Source: Rebecca billardiae RCC1528 (taxonomy: Eukaryota; Haptophyta). Taken from it: a stretch of DNA of 64,000 bases. Positions 1-10,661 of this stretch are shown here, piece by piece. The notes under the pieces were generated by a model. It did no database searches. It was given only the letters and a program-made list of their open reading frames with translations, and was not told the origin of the DNA. The stretch lies in contig OZ251222.1 of assembly GCA_965240325.2 (NCBI GenBank), positions 2,294,001 to 2,358,000 on the forward strand, written 5' to 3'. A program made the translations under genes and the position numbers. How positions within the stretch are numbered: position 1 is the first letter of the stretch; each line of letters starts with the position of its first letter.

Positions 1-3000
1 TGAGCGTGAGGGCAGTGCGCGCGGCGTGAGCCACGCGACACGCACCACACGCTCCGGCACGCTTCCGTTTCTCGGCACTGCGCGGCATAGCAGCCCTGCT
101 TGCTTGTGCGCTTGCTCGAGCTGAGACGCGCGGACATTCCCCGTGGGCTCCCGCGAGATCTGCAAACCGAGAAGCCGTCAAGCCCTGTCTGTCAGCTGTC
201 CCCGCCGTGCCTGGCTCGCCTGGCGTTGCTCCGCGGCAGCACGTGCTCTACCGCTCCTACCTCCGTGCGAGCCGTCGTCCCCGCAGCTTTCCCATTGCCC
301 TCCATCACGACGATGCCATGTCGGCCTCACCAGCTATCTGCCGAGCGCCAGGCAGTGTGGGCCTGCCGTGCAGCTCACCGGGACAAGTGGCACGGCACCG
401 CTCCCCGCGAGACCCGAGTTGGTCATTACTGGCGACGCTGCCCGTTCTGGGGCCAGTCTCATCAAGGAAGTGTCTGTGCATGTCATGAGGCGATCGGAGC
501 CTGTGGTGCCATGCATTCCGGGCTGATGACAAAACGTACATCTTATCATCAACATCATCAGCATCACTTCGGGTGCCCCGAGCCCCGCCGTCGTTCCGGC
601 CGACTAGTGAGATTACTGAGAATCCGATCCGCGCCAGTCATTGACCAGTCGCGGCCGCGGAGTCCGAATCCGCGATGGGCACCGGCGGCGGCGTCGCCCG
701 CCGACACTGTCCGCCGCAGCGCCAGCGGGCTCGGCCGCAGGCTGTGGGCGTGGCACGGTGCGAGGCAGGAGTAGTCTTGAAAATTCTTTAAATAAGTATA
801 TAAACTCTGCCCTGGCGGGCGGGGGGGTCGGCGGGCCGTGCCAGTGCTGTCGCAATATTTCCCCAGCGGGTTCGCGCTGCTTTTATTTAGCGGTTTGACG
901 GGCAGGATGACGAATACTACAATGCGACACACAGATGATGGTGAGCTACCTGACTCACTGACGAATAATAACGCGACAGATGACTCTGGTGATCTCACCG
1001 ACAGTGTGATTGCGCGTGTATTCGTGCACCCACTCGGCGCTACTCGTCATCCCGGGTGCCGACAGCCGAGCCGTCGACTGTGCGCACGCACTGGCCAATA
1101 ACTGATTGGCGTGCGACGGCGGCTTGCTTGTGACGCCTGACGGTGACGGTTCAATGTCCTCGGAGCTAAACAGTGGTGGCGGAGTGTGATGTCATGTTTC
1201 ATTTGTTTAGGTCGTCTGGAAGTGCGGTGCGCGCGCGCGCAGTGCGAGAGCGTGTGCCACTCGCGATCGAGGGTGCCGGCACGCGCTGCTCGAGCAGGCA
1301 CAGGAAGCGCAGCGCATGTGCCACTGGCTTCACGACGTCGGCCTCGTCCCGCAGCGCTCGTGACATGGTGGAGGATGGGGCGACAATGTTGCACGCTCGG
1401 CGTTTCAGCTCGTCGCGGATGCGCCTCTGGGATCGGTCAATCGGTCATAGCGCTGTGCGACGAGGGCCGCCGACTCGCCAAGACGCGGTTCCTTCCACGG
1501 CTGCAAACCCGGGAGGTGCGTGCGGTGCGCGTCGTACGCCGCTTTGCGCTGCCCCTCCGTCGCATTGGTCACCGTCGGCGCCATGCAGGCCGGACGTGGG
1601 CCCTCGAGCGCCGAGCGATCTTTGGCCGCGAGCTCGCGAGCGCGAAACATGATCGCCCGCGCTGGAACACCACCGATCGTAGCAAACGGATTTGCATGCG
1701 CCCGACCTTGCTGACCACTGGACCGGGGCACGCGACAGTCCGGTGTGTGGATTCCGGTTATGGTGTTCAGAAGGCCGCGCCAAATCTTGCGTCGCGTGCG
1801 ATGGCGCTTCCCGCCCGCGAGACGCCTCGTGATGAGGGCCGTTCCGCACCGAGCCCGACGCGCGACGGTGAATCGAGCGAGGCGGCCATCGTGCGCAGCG
1901 CTTGATGCTATGGCCGGTGCGAGCTTTCGACGTGCACGTCAGGCGAGGATCGCCCCAGGTCGCACGATCGTGTCGACGCGCCGAGCGTACCGCTCCAAAC
2001 GCGTCGATTTAGCCCCCGTTCGACCTGCACGCGAGACGACGAGGGCAGCAATCGCGAATCGGGCGAAAACCCCCCTCGGGAGTCTTCTCACGATGTCCGC
2101 TCCGGCGTTGGATTCGGCGCGCGCGGCCCACGCGCTCCGCGCCATCCAGGACTCTCTTTCGGCCGAGCGTCCCCAGTGGGAGCTGCGAGGGCGCCCGGTA
2201 GTGAGCGAAGCGACCCGGCAGTGAGCGAGGCGATTTTCTTTTCTTTGCGAGGCGATTTTCTTTTTTCCTTTTCTTTTTCTTATCCTTTTCCCGGGCACTA
2301 CAAGGGGCGGACCTACGGCCCGCCATATTATAATAATATTATAAATATTATAAGCGCCGCGCCTGTAATAGCGCTATTAATTGGCGACTAGTAAATGAGT
2401 AAATCCAAGTCGGATTATCTATTTGACTACAGTCGCGCGACTTATGACCGTCGTACGACTCGACTACTCGTCTGCGGCCCGGTCGCAATTATCAGACGGC
2501 GGAAGTGCCCATGATATGAGGTCGGCGGCACTCGGCGCGTGGCCATATATATGACCGCGTTCCGCGGTCCTTCCGTAGAACCAACGTAGTTAGGGGCCCG
2601 CGGTGCAACCTCCGTCGGCTGCTGTCGATCAGTCTGACACTCTGACTGACATGGCGGGCCGAGGACTGTCGCCGCGGGCCGCGCGGCGGGAAGCGCGGCC
2701 GCCGGGGCGGCGCGCGCGCGCAGGGCGAGAGGCGCCGCGCGGCGCGGGCCGGCGCGTGCGGGCGTGCGGGCGCACCTGCTTGAGGTGCTCGCGCTGCGCC
2801 ATGCGCTCGACGACGGGCCGCTGGTCGCTCAGCCGGCGCGCTTCGTGCCGGCAGAGCGAGAGCGCGCGCCACTCGGCCAGCGGGCACTGCTGCCCCGCGG
2901 CCCCGGTGCGCTGCGCAGCTCCGCGCACCGATCGCCAGAGGCGAGACGCGCACCGATCGCCAGAGGCGAGACCGAGCGGAGCTCGGAGTGGAACGAGGCG

Positions 3001-5351
3001 AGCGGCGCGTCGCGCCTGCCGCCGCGCGTGCGCGCCTGCTCCACCGCGCCGCGCCGTGCTCGCCCGCCGCCTCCTCGTCCGCCACGTCGGCCTCGAAGCC
3101 ACGCAGCAGCGGCGGCCAGCGCGGCAGGCCGTGACAATCGGCAGCCCGTGGCCGTGCGTGCTCGCCGAGTTGCTGCTGCTGCACCTCCGGCGCGGTCGAC
3201 GACCGAGTTGAGGAGGAGCTCGCGCTCGGCGTCGAGGAGCGAGCTCGCGAGCTCGAGCTCGCCCTTCATTCAGCCGCACTACTAGCTCCGGGCGCATCCG
3301 GCTCATCTCCGCTGCGGCGTGCCGTCGCGGCACCCTCCCGTCCTCATTCCTCAAGCGACGAGCTCGCGTAGTGCACCGGACTCGGCTCGCCCTTCGCTGC
3401 TCCTCGAGCGACGAACGCGCCTGCGGGTAGGTTGTTGGGCGCGCGCCGACTCGGCGTGACTCGGCCAAGCGGCCCGGCGAGACGACTCAGACCGGTGGGC
3501 GCGCTCGGTGAGAGCGGAGTGCGAGGGCCGGGCGAGACGGAGTAGACGCGGGGCCTGCGAGGCGACAGGCGCGCTCGGGGAGAGCAGAGTGCGAGGGCGA
3601 GAGGCAGCGGCCGGCCGGCCCCCGCCACCACCTCGCGCACCGCGGCGTACTGCGGCGGCACGCGCACGCACGCGGTTCCCGGTCCGAGTGGCAAGGGGGA
3701 AGGGCTCCAGTTCCACGCGTCGCGGTCGCGCCGGCGCGTCACCGGCGCGAGTCGTCAAGGGCCTTGCCCCATAGTGCAATTTCGTCTGCGTGCTGTATAT
3801 TCGTATCTATGGGGGCCGTGGAGTGATCATCTTTTCATCTGCAGTGCGCCCTCTACTTACTGTTCTCGCCTGCCTGAGCTGTGTGCGTCTCTTATTCTGA
3901 GTAAACTGTAGCTAGTGGCTTCCGCGGGAACCATGTCCATTTACGACCATGCACGTTCAACCCGGAGTATCGTCGGAAGATTGAACGGGAACCCCCTTGG
4001 TAGAATACCCTGCTACTGTAGGACCCCCGTGCACATGCACTTTTAAAAAACACGTCCGGCCCTGGGTCCGGTTGGTCCCGGGCTGGCGACCAAGTTTTGT
4101 TCCGTATGAATATTTACAACAAATCGCAGCTAGATATTCGTTCACTACCCAGATATACTGACAAAGGCACGCCCAGGCTCACGTCCGTCCATCGACATAT
4201 GCGGAATGGCGTGGGCGCGCTTATTTCGTCAATCGCGTAGTTGCTAATGCAGAGCACTATGGGCCAACGTACCCCTCGAAAAAGCGAAAACTCACCCTCG
4301 TCCAACACCCCTCAAAATCGTCCCCCGTCCCCTTTTCTTTGATCAAAAGATCTTTTTGACAACGTAGTGATGGCCCCCGGCGGGGCTCCACGCTACGCGC
4401 TCCGCCCTACACCGCGGGCCATTAGTATTTCAAACACTTAAGTATTAATCATCAACATCGTGACATCGTGATCGTCAATAAATAAATTGACGACGATGCT
4501 CGGTTGTGCATCTCTCTCTCTATAGCTTACATATCGACGGTTTCACAACATGCAGATCATCTCGGGCATCCGCGCACACTGAAACTGTCCGAGGGGTGAC
4601 ACTAGTGATCTAAGGCAGCCAGTCCCAGATGATCCGAGCAGCTCGCACATTCGGGATTGCGTGCGGGCGTCAATGATCTGCAAGCGCCCCGAGCCGGCGC
4701 TGCAAACAAAGTGCAAGCAGCAAGGCGCCCTGAGGCTCCGCACCGTGCGTCAGTCAGACTGATCTAATCAGTCGTCAATCAGCCAGTGACCGAAGCGCAC
4801 GCACGTCTGAGTGAGCAGTACGCCGGCTTACCGGAACGAGCAAATCCAATTGTCTACAGGATGATTCGCAGCAGAGGCTGCCACTGTGACTCACTCAGAC
4901 AACAGAAATTTCTAGCGGTAGAACTGCATGACTGCCCAAGCACGTGCTGTTCGCGACGAACGCTTTGCGACATGCGATATCGCGGCGGCTCTGGGTATCA
5001 CGGCAACACATCGCTGGGCGCACGCTCTAGGTACCGCTCGAAGGCATACGCGCTCCCGATCGAAGGCACGCGTGCGCGTTCAAGCTTGGGCATGATTTTG
5101 GCGGTGATTGTGACAAAGGCGGAGGCGGCTCAAATGGCGCACTGTCTTCACCACTGCTTTTCACACATTCATATGTAGCTCGGACAGCCGACGGGCTGCC
5201 TCGTGAGGAGCCTGCCCGTGCGGCAGTCCTCCAACACCAAGGCTTGACGCATGCGCCGCCATCGTGGGCTTGCGACTTGCTCACCAGTTTAGTTGACGGC
5301 TCCGCCGTCGTGCGTCCCCCATCGACGTGAACGCGTTGGGACGTGAGCGTC
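1..5351. other. Gene-poor region, no recognisable gene
   Basis: No reading frame here resembles a known family, and long open frames occur on both strands as expected in GC-rich DNA. Two stretches look weakly coding on the minus strand and are discussed under findings: about 1190-1730 and about 2630-3270. Local structure includes a CT-rich tract near 2234-2290, an AT-rich island near 2328-2355, a 25-bp tandem duplication at 2922-2971, and a segment at 3855-3911 that recurs near 25909-26099. The last 200 bases before 5352 are the probable promoter side of the MCTS1 gene. Confidence 0.55.
2922..2971. repeat. 25-bp perfect tandem duplication
   Basis: The 25-bp unit beginning cgcgcaccgatcgccagagg occurs twice back to back (2922-2946 and 2947-2971). 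The flanks are GC-rich and not otherwise repeated. Confidence 0.85.
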
Positions 5352-6169
5352 ATGTTCAGGAAGTACGCGCGGTGCTCGCTCGACTGAGGCGCGTGTGACC
5401 GCCTGGGCGCGAATTGTGCACCTGTCCGCTCGCTGACGCGTTGGCGCCGTCGTGCTCCCGCAGGTTCTCCAAAGAAGACAACATCACCGGGCAGAGCCAA
5501 GTGAAGTCGTCGGTGCAACGTGGCATCCGTCAGAGCATCCTCGACCAGTACCCCGATCTCGAGGACGAGATCGAGGAGCTTCTGCCCAAGAAGGCTCCGC
5601 TCATTGTCGTGAAATGGTGCGTTGCCTCGGACTGCGCTGTCCTCCCCGCCTGGATGTTCGCTCACTTGGACGCGCGTGTCTCTCGCCTGCGCAGCGTCAA
5701 CCACCTCTCGCTCGTGGCGTCGGGCTCCACATCCCTGCCGCTCTTCTTCCAGGTCCGGGACGGGCCCTTCGTACCCACACTTCGGTTGCTGCATCAGTTC
5801 CCGGACATGCTGCCAAAGTACCGTGTCGACAGGGGAGCCATTCGGTTTGTGCTCTCCGGGGCCAACATCATGGCACCCGGGCTGACGTCTGCGGGCGGTG
5901 CCATGGATGACGTCCCCGCGGACACGGTGGTGGTGAGCGCGCGTGCGCGCACGACGACCCGCGCCATCCACCCGAGTCTCGCTCACGCCCGTGGGCGCGC
6001 CTGCTCGGCACGTGCGCAGGGAATATTCGCTGAGGGCAAGGAGCACGCGCTGGCCATCGGCGTGACACTGCTCAGCACGAAGGAAATACGAGAGACGAAC
6101 AAGGGCGTGGCGGTCGAGAACACGCACTACCTGAACGACGGCCTGTGGCACCTGCTGTCCATCGACTGA
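5352..6169 (+). CDS. MCTS1: MCTS1-like (MCT-1) translation re-initiation factor, four exons
   Basis: Homologue of MCT-1/MCTS1, which binds the 40S ribosomal subunit with DENR and promotes re-initiation and ribosome recycling. The exons I derive are 5352-5362, 5464-5616, 5695-5932 and 6020-6169, giving 183 residues against 181 in human. All three introns are GT-AG (101, 78 and 87 nt). Splicing turns interrupted frames into continuous family sequence: the start reads MFRKFSKEDN, the first junction inside the PUA-preceding domain restores a Cys (VVKCVNHLSL), and the last gives DTVVGIFAEGKEHA. The N-terminal MCT1 domain covers about residues 1-90 and the PUA domain about 92-175. Conserved blocks include GPFVPTLRLLH, GAIRFVLSGANIMAPGLTS and the terminal ENTHYLNDGLWH. 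The start ATG was chosen because exon 1 is only 11 nt and matches the family N-terminus. The 78- and 87-nt introns are multiples of three and lack in-frame stops, so an unspliced frame also reads through them. The gene converges on the Tat gene downstream. Confidence 0.93.
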
Positions 6170-7167
6170 GGGCCAGCGATGATGTGCTGGTGGCAGATCA
6201 GCCTCACACTCCAGGTTGCCACCGCGCTGCAGCATTGAGTGTGCTGCCCTGAGGCTGGGCCACCAACGCGCATGCCCGCCATCGGATCGTGCGGCACGGA
6301 GCGGCTGTGCGACTCCTGGTGGCAGCAGATCATGCCGCACGGTGCCGCTCATGCTGCATCCGGGCAGGGTCGTCGCATGGCCGCGGTGGCCCGCAGTGCG
6401 CCCGTGCCGCCACCAAATGGTATCATGACCATTGATCATGCCGTTCCAGGCCGGGCAGGCGGCGTTTGGCAGCGGTCTGCCTGCTGCCGCGGACCCTGGC
6501 CTGCCGGCGCTGCCGCCGGCGGCCCGGCGGGCCCGGCGGCTGCCGCCCGCCCGCCCGCCCGCGGCCCGGCCGCCGGCGCTGTCATTCGCTCCCCGGGACC
6601 AACACGATTGTCAAGTGGCCCGCACTGACGCCGCCGCGCGGCGGACCGTCACCGCCACTCTGCACTCAGTGATGAGCACTCACGGCTCACCGGCCGCCCG
6701 GCCCACACTGCCACTGGTGACTGGTGTCTGGTCTCACTCACTGGATCACTGACACTCCACAGTCACTCCGCACTGTGTAGTGTGTGTGTGATGAATACTG
6801 CTGCGGAAAATCAACTAAAATCACTGCTGCTACTAGTTCATCGTCATCGTCGGAGTGAATAGGCAATCGCTGAGCCTGAGACCCGCAGCGGCGACCAGCG
6901 CCCGCGGTCAGCCCGCGGCCGCGCCCGCGGCCGCCGCGTCCCTGCCTCAGGCTCAGTCCTCACGCGCCGGCGAAGTGACGGCGGTGAACCGCGGCGCATC
7001 TCTGCCATCGCGGGTGCAGCTGGCTGAGCTGCGCTGCAACGGTGTGCGACGGTGTGGCCCGCCTGTCAGAGACATTGGAGTCTGCTGTCACCGGGACTCG
7101 GGCGGGAGCCTGAGGCAGGCAGGCGGACACTCAGCCTTCCGACAGAGCCTGACCACGACAGACTCAC
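6170..7167. other. Convergent intergenic region
   Basis: About 1 kb between the 3' ends of the MCTS1 and TatB/Hcf106 genes. It contains a very GC-rich low-complexity stretch near 6440-6600 (runs of cgg/ccg) and no supported gene. It should contain both 3' UTRs. Confidence 0.6.
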
Positions 7168-7716
7168 TCACGAGCGAGGAGTGTCGTCAGGCTTCTTCTC
7201 AGGCGCCGTCTCGCCGCCAAAGAGGTCCTCCGTCGGGAGCGCTTCGCTCTCTCCGGTCCGAATCTGCCTCATTGACTTCTCGATCGCGCGCTTCTCCTGC
7301 TCGATCTCGTCCAGGGCAATCTCAGACTCGATGGCATCGCGGAACTGATCGGCAGCGTCTGTGCCGAGTTTGCGCAGGTTGCCGATGAGGACACCCGCTT
7401 CGCGTGACAGGCGCAGAAGCTCCTTCGGCCCCAGCAAGAGCCAAGCAAGCCCACCGATGACGACCAGCTCGGGGGTACCCACGTTGAAGATGGAGAAGCC
7501 ACCGCCACCGACCGGGAAGCCGGGCAGGCCCATCTGCACATGACTGCGCGTGCGGAGCGGTGCGCGTGCAACTGCCGCGGAGCAGCGCGACGCACGCGGC
7601 GCAGTGGCAGAGGTAGGGCACGGAGCCACTCGCCGCACGCCAAGGCTCGCGCCGTCGCAAGTGCTGACGCAGAGCAGTGCTGCGAGGACGACGATGAGCG
7701 TGCGCGTAGCCATCAT
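7168..7716 (-). CDS. Plastid Sec-independent (Tat) translocase subunit, TatB/Hcf106-like
   Basis: Subunit of the twin-arginine translocase that moves folded proteins across the thylakoid membrane. The 182-residue protein has a hydrophobic signal peptide at about residues 5-22 (TLIVVLAALLCV), then a basic, Ala/Arg-rich transit-like stretch to about residue 62, as expected for a nucleus-encoded protein of a complex plastid. The Tat domain follows at about 75-125: GTPELVVIGGLAWLLL is the single membrane helix, LGPKEL the hinge, and then an amphipathic helix RLSREAGVLIGNLRKLG. A charged acidic segment (residues 130-155, ESEIALDEIEQEKR) resembles the region after the amphipathic helix in Hcf106, which favours TatB/Hcf106 over TatA/Tha4. 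The tail is hydrophilic. The first of two adjacent ATGs (7716 and 7713) was used. There is no intron. It is transcribed in the same direction as POLD3, which lies on its 5' side. Confidence 0.85.
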   Translation of the reverse strand: MMATRTLIVVLAALLCVSTCDGASLGVRRVAPCPTSATAPRASRCSAAVARAPLRTRSHVQMGLPGFPVGGGGFSIFNVGTPELVVIGGLAWLLLGPKELLRLSREAGVLIGNLRKLGTDAADQFRDAIESEIALDEIEQEKRAIEKSMRQIRTGESEALPTEDLFGGETAPEKKPDDTPRS

Positions 7717-8504
7717 GATGGGACCGGCAAGCAGTGTGGACGGGCACGTGAATTATTTCCGCCGCGCCAAAATGAAAAGGGCCACTACGCAAAATGGAAT
7801 CATGGACTGGCGCGACCAATGATGAACATCAACGTGCTCGTCAGTCAGTGCTCACCACTGCCACTGCAGTGACTGCTGCAAGCTTCGACCAGTACCACGA
7901 CAGACGAATCAGGAGAGCTGCGCCCTCGTGCCTGTGTCTTTAAATCGTAGAATTGGTCGCATTGCTGATCTTGAACATTAGATCGAATCCATTAGCGCGT
8001 AGACTGAGAGTGAGACACAGACACTAGTGAGACAGACAGACAGCAGGCAGTCGAGCCTCACTGAGTGACAGTCACTCGGACCCGGCGGGACGGTGCCCCG
8101 GGCACGGTGCCCCCGGCCCCGGTCCGCCCGCCGGCCCGGTCCCGCGGACCGGCGACCGGCGAGGTCATGACCGTCTCGGTCTATAGTACTATACCCCAGT
8201 CTCACTCGACACCGGCTCAGTGATTGGCTCAGACGTCTCAGACTCTCTCAGTCCGGCGATGAACGCAGCAATTTACAGCACGGCGCGTCGTCGTACTGTT
8301 ATAACTGTAGTCAGTGCTCATAGCTCGTTCCGAGTTACCATAACCCGAGCGCTCACGGCTCAGACTGAGTCTCAGTCTCACTGGGACCGCCGAGCCGTCG
8401 AGCTCGAGCCTCGAGTGCCTCGACGCCACCATCGGGAGCACACCGTTGACACTCACACTGATTCACGTCGCGAGGGCGTGTCTCAGTGCAGTGGCTGACC
8501 AGGC
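7717..8504. other. Intergenic region between two minus-strand genes
   Basis: About 790 bp between the 5' end of the Tat gene and the 3' end of POLD3. It holds a GC-rich patch with alternating ccgg/gggg runs (8089-8165). No gene is supported. Confidence 0.6.
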
Positions 8505-10436
8505 CTACTTGCGCGAGAAGAAGCTGGTGAGCTTGGAGGACTGCGCACCCTTCGACGCGCCGCTCGCCTTGGCAGCGGCTGCCTTTTTGGCCGGCTTCTC
8601 CTCCGAGGGTGGCGCCGCCTGGCGACCGCGCGGTGCGGCGTGCAGCACAACGGCGGGCAGGGCCAATGAGGCGATGGCGCTCGGCTCGCGGCGCGTGCGC
8701 GACCCGGAGAGCCCCGCGAGCCCCCCGCCCTTCGCTCCCCGCTCCCCGCGCAGGCGCAGCGCACCTTCTTCGCCGGGCGCTCCGGCTTTGGCGGCTGCTC
8801 CGCGCTCGGGTGCGGCGCGTCCACCTCCACATCTGAGTAGTACTCCTCGGTCACCATGTACCCCTTGGCGTCCACGTACGTCTTCACGCGCTTCTGCTTC
8901 TCGATGCGCTTGCCCGGCGCGGGCGCGGCGCGGGGCGGTGCGGGAGAGGGCTCGGGCTCGGGCTCGTCCCGCGCATCGGCCGCGGGCTCCGGCGCGGGCT
9001 CCGCCTCGTCACGCGTGCGTTTGCGCGCCGCCTTCTCCGCCGAGGCCAGGCCTCCCGCGCCAGCCTTGGCTGTGGGCTTGGGCGATGCGGCCGGCTCTCG
9101 CGCCTTGCGCTCCGACTTGGCGGCAGCAGGCGGCTCCACGGCAGCCGTCGGGCCGGCCGACGGGACGCCGTCGTCCTGCTTCGCGCCGCTGCCCGCCCCT
9201 GCCTTCGCCACCGGCTCCTGCTGCTCGTCGTCGTCGTCGTCGTCGTCGCACACGATGCGGGAGCGCTTCTTGCCCGCGCGCTTGCCGTCGGTCGGCTGCG
9301 AGGTCGGCGGGGTCGTCTCCTTGGATGTGCAGCCGTCGGCACTGTCTCCCTCGCGCCCAGCCGGCTGCACAGCGGGCTCTGCGGTCTGCTCGCGCTGCGC
9401 GGGCGTGCTGCCGCCCGCGCGGCCAGCGCTCGCGCCGAAGAAGTTGGCGCCAGCGCGCGGCTTGGCCGAGCTGGCCGCTGCCGCGGGCTTGTCTGCGGCC
9501 AGCGTGCTCGCGTGCGCGCCGGTCTTGGCCGCGGCCGCGGGCGGCTTGGCGGCAGGCTGCTTCGAGCGCTGCTGCGCCAGCATGGCTGCCAAGCCACCGC
9601 TAGGTGCGCTCGACTTCTGCTTGCCACCGTCCCCGCCACCCGCCGGCTTGGCTGGCTGCTCCGCTCGCGCCGGAGCGGCCGAAGGGGCCGCCGGCTTGGC
9701 AGTGCTCGGCGGCGGCGCGGCGGAGCTGCGCTTCGGCGCGGAGGGCTGCCGCCGCTCCGCAGTCCCGGTGATCGCGCCCCATCGGTTGTCCTCCAGGCAA
9801 GTGCCGCCACCCCCCTTCGCCGCGACCGCCCGGCGGTACAGCTCCAGCTGCGAATCACTGTCAGCCATCCACAGCTCGTGCGCGGTGCGCGGCAGCGAGG
9901 CCTGCACGCTGTAGACGTGACACGCGAGCAGCGGCTCCATCTGACGCTTTGCGTCTGCGCGCGCGCGTTGACAAGGCACGCATCGCGCACGTAGGGGTGG
10001 ACGCGTCATGGGAAGCGTGTGGGCGGGAAGGGGGCGCGGGAGCGATCGCCCGCGCCGGCGCACACCCTCGAGTCCGTCCTGCGTCACGAGGCGGACCGTG
10101 TGCCAGGCGGCGGCATCACCACCCTCGCCTCCTCCCTTGCCCGAAAGCACATACGTCGCCTGTAGCCGCTCCGCGTTCTTGCCCGCGAACGTGTCCAGCA
10201 CCCTGCGACGTGCGTGCGAGCGCGCGCGCGCGCCGTCGGAGACGCGCTCAAACGCGCATGCGGCGCACGCGCCAGGCGCGGTTGACGCGCCGCACGCGGG
10301 TCGCGCACCGCTGGGCGTCGCTGGACGAAATGCCCGCCTTCTGACTGAGCAGCTTGTACGTCACGACCTTGCCCTCGTCGAACGCGAGCTCCGCCGCGAG
10401 CTCGAGGGCGGCCCGCTCATCGTCGCTCGACCCCAT
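8505..10436 (-). CDS. POLD3: DNA polymerase delta subunit 3 (p66)-like, four exons
   Basis: Accessory subunit of the replicative polymerase delta, linking the complex to PCNA. I derive exons (minus strand) 10436-10309, 10202-10066, 9954-8765 and 8618-8505, giving 522 residues (human 466). Introns are GT-AG of 106, 111 and 146 nt. The N-terminal winged-helix region is recognisable: KVVTYKLLSQKAG, then ATYVLSGKG, HTVRLVTQDGLE and LACHVYSVQ, in the order seen in p66. A long disordered Ala/Pro/Lys-rich middle follows, with an acidic Asp run (about residue 260) beside basic clusters. The last exon ends KLTSFFSRK, matching a PCNA-interacting box at the extreme C-terminus as in the family, although Gln is one residue further from the hydrophobic position than in the QxxL form. 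The start ATG (MGSSDDERAALEL) is the only Met before the conserved block. It is divergent from the DHHC gene with a 225-bp shared upstream region. Confidence 0.85.
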
Positions 10437-10661
10437 CCTTGCGAACGAGTGCCGAAGGCCAACGGTGCTCGCTTGAGCTTTTCTCGACGACCGGTGGCCA
10501 CACGGCAACAAAAAGCCCCATCGGCGTCCGTGGTCAAACCGTCCGGTGATTCTTGAATTCGGTCCGGCTGCAAGCCTGACACGCGGGAGTCGCTGGCGTT
10601 GGGCCCGCGCCGCCTTGCACACGCGCTGAGGGCCCTGCGCTCGCGCATCGTGGCCGCAGTC
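10437..10661. promoter_or_regulatory. Divergent intergenic region (POLD3 / DHHC)
   Basis: 225 bp between two start codons pointing in opposite directions, so both promoters must lie here or overlap the 5' UTRs. No clear TATA box is visible. The bidirectional role is inferred from gene orientation. Confidence 0.4.

Noticed and set aside
5027-6439. 470-codon open frame on the minus strand across the MCTS1 gene
   Set aside because: It is the antisense shadow of MCTS1 exons and introns, without family motifs.
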